Shown: positions 59,983 to 64,000 of the stretch, piece by piece
Layout of the letters: each line of letters begins with the position of its first letter
Position numbering within the stretch: position 1 is the stretch's first letter
Assembly: GCA_016786885.1 (NCBI GenBank)
Contig: JAEUVO010000001.1
Location: 1 to 64,000 of the forward strand
DNA from: Chitinophagaceae bacterium
Lineage (GTDB): Bacteria; Bacteroidota; Bacteroidia; Chitinophagales; Chitinophagaceae
Direction: 5' to 3'
DNA: 64,000 nt
The notes under the pieces: generated by a model
Seen by the model: only the letters and a program-made list of their open reading frames with translations
What the model was told of the DNA's origin: nothing
Database searches by the model: none
Made by a program: the position numbers and the translations under genes

Positions 59983-60390
59983 TTAGAGGGCTAGGTCTTT
60001 TAAGGTCCTGTTTTCCAGTATAGCCAATGATGCATCCCTTACTTCAATCATCATATCATGCAATCCGCATTTTTTTTCATCACAGTTCTTACAGCGTTCA
60101 TAAAAATACAGGCTTACACACGGCAGCATGGCAATGGGGCCGTTTACCAACCGGATGATGGTTGCCACTTTAACTTTGGCAGGATCTTTCTTTAAAAAAT
60201 ATCCACCCCCCTTCCCCTTTTTGCTGTCAAGAATATCAGCCTTTTTCAATTCAAGTAATATGTTTTCCAGGAACTTCAGCGGTACTTTCTTTTTCTTTGA
60301 AATTTCGGAAATAAGAACGGGCCCCTGATTATACTTCTCGGTAAGATAAGCAAGAGCTTTAAATGCATATTGTGATTTCTTGGAAAGCAT
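59983..60390 (-). CDS. Rrf2-family transcriptional regulator with four cysteines
   Basis: 135 residues with the Rrf2 winged-HTH (MLSKKSQYAFKALAYL, ISEISKKKKVPLKFLENILL, GKGGGYFL). The effector loop has C91, C100, C103 and C108 (LPCVSL, then ERCKNCDEKKCGLH), a set able to hold an Fe-S cluster or react with thiols, between CymR (no cluster) and IscR (three cysteines). It is next to the peroxiredoxin and the cys genes, 14 bp after osmC. It is the natural candidate to bind the CTAC-N7-GTAGAC operators, inferred from position only. Confidence 0.88.
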   Translation of the reverse strand: MLSKKSQYAFKALAYLTEKYNQGPVLISEISKKKKVPLKFLENILLELKKADILDSKKGKGGGYFLKKDPAKVKVATIIRLVNGPIAMLPCVSLYFYERCKNCDEKKCGLHDMMIEVRDASLAILENRTLKDLAL

Positions 60391-60404
60391 GTTTTAAATA
60401 TACG

Positions 60405-60797
60405 TTATTCAATAACCAGTTTATAATTGACAGGGGAGTTTTTCCTGAGCATGGCTGATACACCACAATATCTTTCTAAAGAGAGCTCTATTGCCTTTTT
60501 CACTTTCTCTTCGTTCTCTCTCCCTGTTTTTATCTTATAAGTGATCAGGATATCTTTAAAAACTTTGGGATGCTCTTCCGTTTGCTCAGCTTCGGTTTCT
60601 ATGACCAAAGAAGAGAAATCAACTCTCATCTTTTCCAGTATATCCACTACATCCACACCGGAACACCCGGCCAGCCCTGCTAATAACAGCGCTTTGGGAC
60701 CAAAGCCATTTTCCTTATTCCCATCCAGCTGTATGGTATTATGATCCTGTTTACTTTCAAATTCATGTAGCCTTTTCCAGGTCGTGATTGTCTTCAT
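60405..60797 (-). CDS. OsmC-family peroxidase
   Basis: 130 residues. OsmC/Ohr proteins reduce organic hydroperoxides with two cysteines; C45 in GLAGCSGVDV and C110 in RYCGVSAML sit at the expected places. The subfamily looks like YhfA/OsmC rather than Ohr. Its ATG overlaps the stop of the CDF gene (ATGA) and its stop lies 14 bp before the Rrf2 gene, so cdf-osmC-rrf2 form one transcript. Confidence 0.9.
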   Translation of the reverse strand: MKTITTWKRLHEFESKQDHNTIQLDGNKENGFGPKALLLAGLAGCSGVDVVDILEKMRVDFSSLVIETEAEQTEEHPKVFKDILITYKIKTGRENEEKVKKAIELSLERYCGVSAMLRKNSPVNYKLVIE

Positions 60798-61786
60798 GCC
60801 AATTCGTGTTTTTTATTTCTAGAAATATTTTCTAACGTCCATTTCATTTCTTTCTCAAAATTATTCTTTCTTTCCGGACAGTTTGTTTTTTTACAAATCC
60901 TGCATGAAAAAGGCAGGCAACCATCCGAGTGTACAAATAACTCTAATGATTCTCCAAACTCTTTCCTGATCAATGAGCCCAAATGGTCTATTTCCCTATG
61001 CGCCTCATGAATATTATAGTACCACGGAACAGTAAGATGACAATCAACATGCAGCACACTACCATACTTAATTACCCGCAGGTTGTGCAGATCGATCCAG
61101 CTTTCCTGCCGGTTAGCATTTAATATCTCCACCATTCTACCTAATATATCCATATCTGCTTCATCCATTATTCCTGCAATTGACCGCCTTAGGATTTTAT
61201 AACCTGTTATTATAATAATAGTCCCGAACAAAATAGCCACCAAACTATCTATCCATTTTAGTTTTGTAAACAGGAGTAATAAAAGCCCTCCAACAATACC
61301 AACTGTAGACAAAGTATCGCTTTGCAGATGCCTGCCACTGGCAATTAATGCCAGGGAATTATTCTTTTTTCCTGTTGCAAGACAGAAATATCCAATAATG
61401 TAATTTGCCGCTGCTGTAGACGTAACAAGCCATATCCCAACATCCAGCTTATGTAATTGGACAGGATTAATAAGATTTTGCACTGCTTTATACAGAATAA
61501 TCGCACCGGCACTGCTGATAAGCGTTCCCTCAATAGCTGATGAAATAAACTCAGCCTTGCCATGTCCGTAAGGATGATCAAAATCTCTTGGTTTTGCAGC
61601 TATATAAAGACTATACAAGCCAATAAAGCCGGCAGCAACATTCACTATACTTTCCAGGGCGTCGGTAAGAATTGCAACAGAGTGAGTAGTATAGTAAGCA
61701 ATAAACTTTATAGCCAGGATAATGACTGACAGGGTTGCAACCCATTTTTGTACCCTGAGGTTTTGTTGTTCTTTCCTTAGATCCAT
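60794..61786 (-). CDS. Cation diffusion facilitator (CDF) transporter with Cys-rich tail
   Basis: 330 residues with six transmembrane helices. TDALESIVN (helix 2) and DHPYGHGKAEFIS (with the metal-site Asp/His) are CDF hallmarks. The cytoplasmic domain ends in a cysteine-rich stretch (SCRICKKTNCPERK) that is not usual for the family and may sense metal. It exports Zn2+, Fe2+ or Mn2+ with protons. It is the first gene of cdf-osmC-rrf2. Confidence 0.9.
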   Translation of the reverse strand: MDLRKEQQNLRVQKWVATLSVIILAIKFIAYYTTHSVAILTDALESIVNVAAGFIGLYSLYIAAKPRDFDHPYGHGKAEFISSAIEGTLISSAGAIILYKAVQNLINPVQLHKLDVGIWLVTSTAAANYIIGYFCLATGKKNNSLALIASGRHLQSDTLSTVGIVGGLLLLLFTKLKWIDSLVAILFGTIIIITGYKILRRSIAGIMDEADMDILGRMVEILNANRQESWIDLHNLRVIKYGSVLHVDCHLTVPWYYNIHEAHREIDHLGSLIRKEFGESLELFVHSDGCLPFSCRICKKTNCPERKNNFEKEMKWTLENISRNKKHELA

Positions 61787-61901
61787 ACTACTTATACTTC
61801 ACCTTTTCCTGAATACTTACCAGTAAAATTCGCTAAAGAAATAGTTATTATAATATCAGTAAACCGAAAGTACTGAAATAAAATGGCCTGAAACAGATCA
61901 T

Positions 61902-63350
61902 TTAATTCACTGCTTTTCTAAATAAGGATTTGAAGAAACGAGCAATTTTTGTATAGAAATCTTTATTAAATAGTTGAGAATCCCGCATTGCCTTATAATT
62001 AAGAAACAGGCCGATCGGGACAAGTACAAATGTCGCCATCCACATCCCGGTGAATGGTGTCAGGGTATTTTCTTTTGCAAACTTCTCACCTGTAGTACTC
62101 GAAAAATAAAACAGCATGAAAAAAACAATGGCAAAGATCAGGGGGGTGCCCAGTCCTCCTTTCCTGATTATTGAACCCAGCGGTGCCCCTATCAGAAATA
62201 AAACAACACAAGCCAATGAAAGAGCAATTTTCCGATGCCACTCGATTTTATGTTTCCGGAGATTTCTGTCTTTGTCTTTTAATGTCTGCGTGAGCGACTC
62301 GGAACTGATCCGAACAGAACCTGCTGTACTTTTTGCCATCTGGTTCACATTTACCATGGCGGAATCTGGTAATAATTCATCAAAGCTTTTTACCTTTTTT
62401 AAATCCATAATACTGTCAACCGGTTGTAGAGTAGCCCAACTTGTATCAAGCAGTGAAGAAAACTGCAGGAGATTAAACATGTCTTTTGTCGTCTGTTCTT
62501 TTACTCTGCTATTTTCTCTTTTCAGTGAATCAATTGCCTTATCCAGTTGCCGCATACTGAACATTTTCTCATTATTCTTATTCACACTATCAGCAGTTCG
62601 GTTCGTGAAACCAAGATTACTGAGGTCAAATTGCTTTTTATACTCTTTGAAACCGATACGGACAAATTCTGTGTTTGCACTTTCGTATATATTTCCTCTT
62701 TCCTGGTACCGCCAACCATCTTTGAGGTTAAATTCAAGGAATCGTTTATTTTCTGTAACCCGCATAATACCACTTTTGGCTACAATAAAATTATCCTGCA
62801 ACATATTTCCTTGTTCATAAACAATAACATCCCGGATCACACTGTCGTTTGCTTCTTTCTTTCCGATCTTGATAGCGAAACCGCTGATCTTATCATAAAA
62901 CACTCCTTCTTTTAAATCAAATGCCGGTTTTGCATATACGATATCGGCCAGTAACGTTCTTGATTTCAAATTGGCAACCGGGATTACATAGTTCGAAAAA
63001 AGAAAAGCTATACCGCTAATTAAAAGGCTTACAAAAAGTAATGGACGCATAAACCGCATCAGGGAAATACCGGCTGATTTAATTGCCACCAGTTCGAAGC
63101 TCTCCCCCAAATTTCCAAATGTCATTAATGAAGAAAGAAGTATGGCAAGGGGTAATGCCAAAGGAACCAATACGGCACTTTGATACAAAATAAATTCGAG
63201 GATAACATGTGTACCTAATCCTTTCCCTACAAAATCATCTATATACAACCAGAAAAACTGCATCACCAGTACCAGCAACGTAATAAAAAACGTTGCGATA
63301 AAAGGGCCAATAAAGGCTTTAACAATCAGTTTATCAAGTTTTTTGAACAC
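61902..63350 (-). CDS. LptF/LptG-family permease
   Basis: 482 residues of the YjgP/YjgQ type, the transmembrane component of the LPS transport ABC system. N-terminal helices (FIATFFITLLVLVMQFFWLY and LVPLALPLAILLSSLMTFG), a periplasmic jelly-roll-like region (about 110-300), a polar coiled insertion (270-350) longer than in E. coli LptF/G, and C-terminal helices are visible. It extracts LPS from the inner membrane with LptB. It is divergent from the unknown gene at 63364. Confidence 0.92.
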   Translation of the reverse strand: MFKKLDKLIVKAFIGPFIATFFITLLVLVMQFFWLYIDDFVGKGLGTHVILEFILYQSAVLVPLALPLAILLSSLMTFGNLGESFELVAIKSAGISLMRFMRPLLFVSLLISGIAFLFSNYVIPVANLKSRTLLADIVYAKPAFDLKEGVFYDKISGFAIKIGKKEANDSVIRDVIVYEQGNMLQDNFIVAKSGIMRVTENKRFLEFNLKDGWRYQERGNIYESANTEFVRIGFKEYKKQFDLSNLGFTNRTADSVNKNNEKMFSMRQLDKAIDSLKRENSRVKEQTTKDMFNLLQFSSLLDTSWATLQPVDSIMDLKKVKSFDELLPDSAMVNVNQMAKSTAGSVRISSESLTQTLKDKDRNLRKHKIEWHRKIALSLACVVLFLIGAPLGSIIRKGGLGTPLIFAIVFFMLFYFSSTTGEKFAKENTLTPFTGMWMATFVLVPIGLFLNYKAMRDSQLFNKDFYTKIARFFKSLFRKAVN

Positions 63351-63351
63351 T

Positions 63352-63359
63352 TATCTTTA
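63352..63359 (+). promoter_or_regulatory. -7-like box TATCTTTA
   Basis: It lies 4 nt before the ATG at 63364 and matches TAnnTTTG in 7 of 8 positions. It sits in the 13-bp gap after the lptF/G start, so the two divergent genes share a very short intergenic region. Confidence 0.4.
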
Positions 63360-63363
63360 TTAT

Positions 63364-63981
63364 ATGAAAGGAGCAAAAATAAGGCTTTCGCCAGAGGAGA
63401 AAGAATTGATAATGAATGCAGACTGGATTTTAACAAAGAACAATCTTTTGCATAAGGTGAACCAGCTGCTTGCAAACCTGCAAGTGCATCAGCAAGAATA
63501 TTTAAACAGTAAGGTTATCGAACTACCTTACCAGGTTATTAATTCATCTCCGAAAATATCTAAGGGTGAAAATTATAAAGGGCTTCCATATCGTGTACTT
63601 GATTTTCCAAAATATTTTGACCAATCGGCTGTATTGGCCATACGGACAATGTTCTGGTGGGGAAATTTCTTCAGTACCACACTGCATGTATCAGGTTCTT
63701 TTAAAAAGAAACTGGAAGAAAAAATAATTGATTCCTATACGTTGCTCCGTCAAAACGAGGTATTTTATTGCATAAATACAGATGAGTGGGAACATCATTT
63801 TGAAGCCTCTAACTATATTCCGGTCTCTCAGTCAGATCAACATAGTTTTAGTACCTCAATCAGGGGATCGGCTTTTATTAAACTGGCGAAACAACATCCC
63901 ATAGAAATGTGGGAGGATATACCTGGAATTCTCTTATCTGATTTCAAATTGCTGATCAATATTGCGGGAGGCAATAACTAA
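63364..63981 (+). CDS. Unknown protein
   Basis: 205 residues from the ATG at 63364 (the frame opens at 63343, but that part overlaps the divergent permease gene and the promoter box). Not recognised. It is a soluble protein without signal peptide or membrane segment, with an N-terminal helical third (LSPEEKELIMNADWILTKNN) and a mixed C-terminal part (RTMFWWGNFFSTTLHVSGSF). It has no catalytic motif. It is complete in the window, ending 19 bp before the right edge. Confidence 0.55.
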   Translation: MKGAKIRLSPEEKELIMNADWILTKNNLLHKVNQLLANLQVHQQEYLNSKVIELPYQVINSSPKISKGENYKGLPYRVLDFPKYFDQSAVLAIRTMFWWGNFFSTTLHVSGSFKKKLEEKIIDSYTLLRQNEVFYCINTDEWEHHFEASNYIPVSQSDQHSFSTSIRGSAFIKLAKQHPIEMWEDIPGILLSDFKLLINIAGGNN

Positions 63982-64000
63982 TTTCCCAGCCTGTGAAAGA

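Noticed and set aside
1..64000. CRISPR array or tRNA/rRNA genes
   Set aside because: No regularly spaced identical repeats with unique spacers and no cloverleaf-like or rRNA-like stretch were recognised by eye; a covariance-model search would be decisive.

Overview
The window is a stretch of chromosome from a member of the Bacteroidota, most likely a Chitinophagaceae-type organism. Supporting signs are -7 boxes of the form TAnnTTTG close to start codons, a complete 14-subunit nuo cluster with a short NuoG, TonB/ExbBD sets with an ExbD pair, a TonB-dependent receptor with an N-terminal carboxypeptidase-like domain, and a DUF4836-type protein. No rRNA, tRNA or CRISPR array was seen.

Layout. 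(1) Bases 1-1577: the 3' part of a FAD/iron-sulfur oxidoreductase gene that enters from the left. (2) Bases 1605-15380: a 13.8 kb accessory island inserted exactly in the 3' end of mnmE. Its ends carry a 12-bp identical direct repeat. The left copy, read on the minus strand, still encodes the displaced mnmE tail (Cys-Ile-Gly-Lys-stop), and the right copy is the present mnmE tail. The cargo looks like defence and conflict genes: a zinc-ribbon / small protein / Xre / membrane-protein operon, two R-x4-H HEPN-like proteins, an HNH nuclease, a 1088-residue helical protein, an AbiE-like toxin-antitoxin pair with a palindromic operator over its promoter, a caspase-like protease next to a GT25-like glycosyltransferase, and an excisionase-like HTH protein. 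No integrase is present. (3) Bases 15365-21476: mnmE, an exbB-exbD-exbD-tonB cluster, and a MacB/FtsX-type ABC permease. (4) Bases 21546-36330: the complete nuoA-N operon on the minus strand, with two extra exported proteins embedded (between E and F, and between G and H) and several palindromic spacer repeats. (5) Bases 36486-40398: TPR protein, PstS-like lipoprotein, small membrane protein and a second tonB. (6) Bases 40496-51143: housekeeping genes (LMW phosphatase, hisS, thiolase, rlmN, two pseudouridine synthases) with secreted proteins and a GH32 fructosidase. (7) Bases 51200-61786: a sulfur-assimilation and redox block (metZ, TonB receptor, TauE/SafE permease, cysN, cysD, cysH, 1-Cys peroxiredoxin, Rrf2 regulator, OsmC, CDF transporter). 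(8) Bases 61902-63981: an LptF/G-type permease and an unknown protein.

How they work together. The Nuo complex would build the proton gradient that ExbB/ExbD/TonB use to drive outer-membrane receptors such as the one in the sulfur block. Five copies of an operator with the pattern CTAC-N7-GTAGAC lie upstream of the peroxiredoxin, cysH, cysD and the TonB receptor. They suggest one regulon for sulfate activation, reduction, uptake and peroxide defence, with the local Rrf2 protein the obvious candidate regulator. The most novel material is the island at mnmE: its boundaries can be read directly, but several cargo genes match no defence system that I can name.
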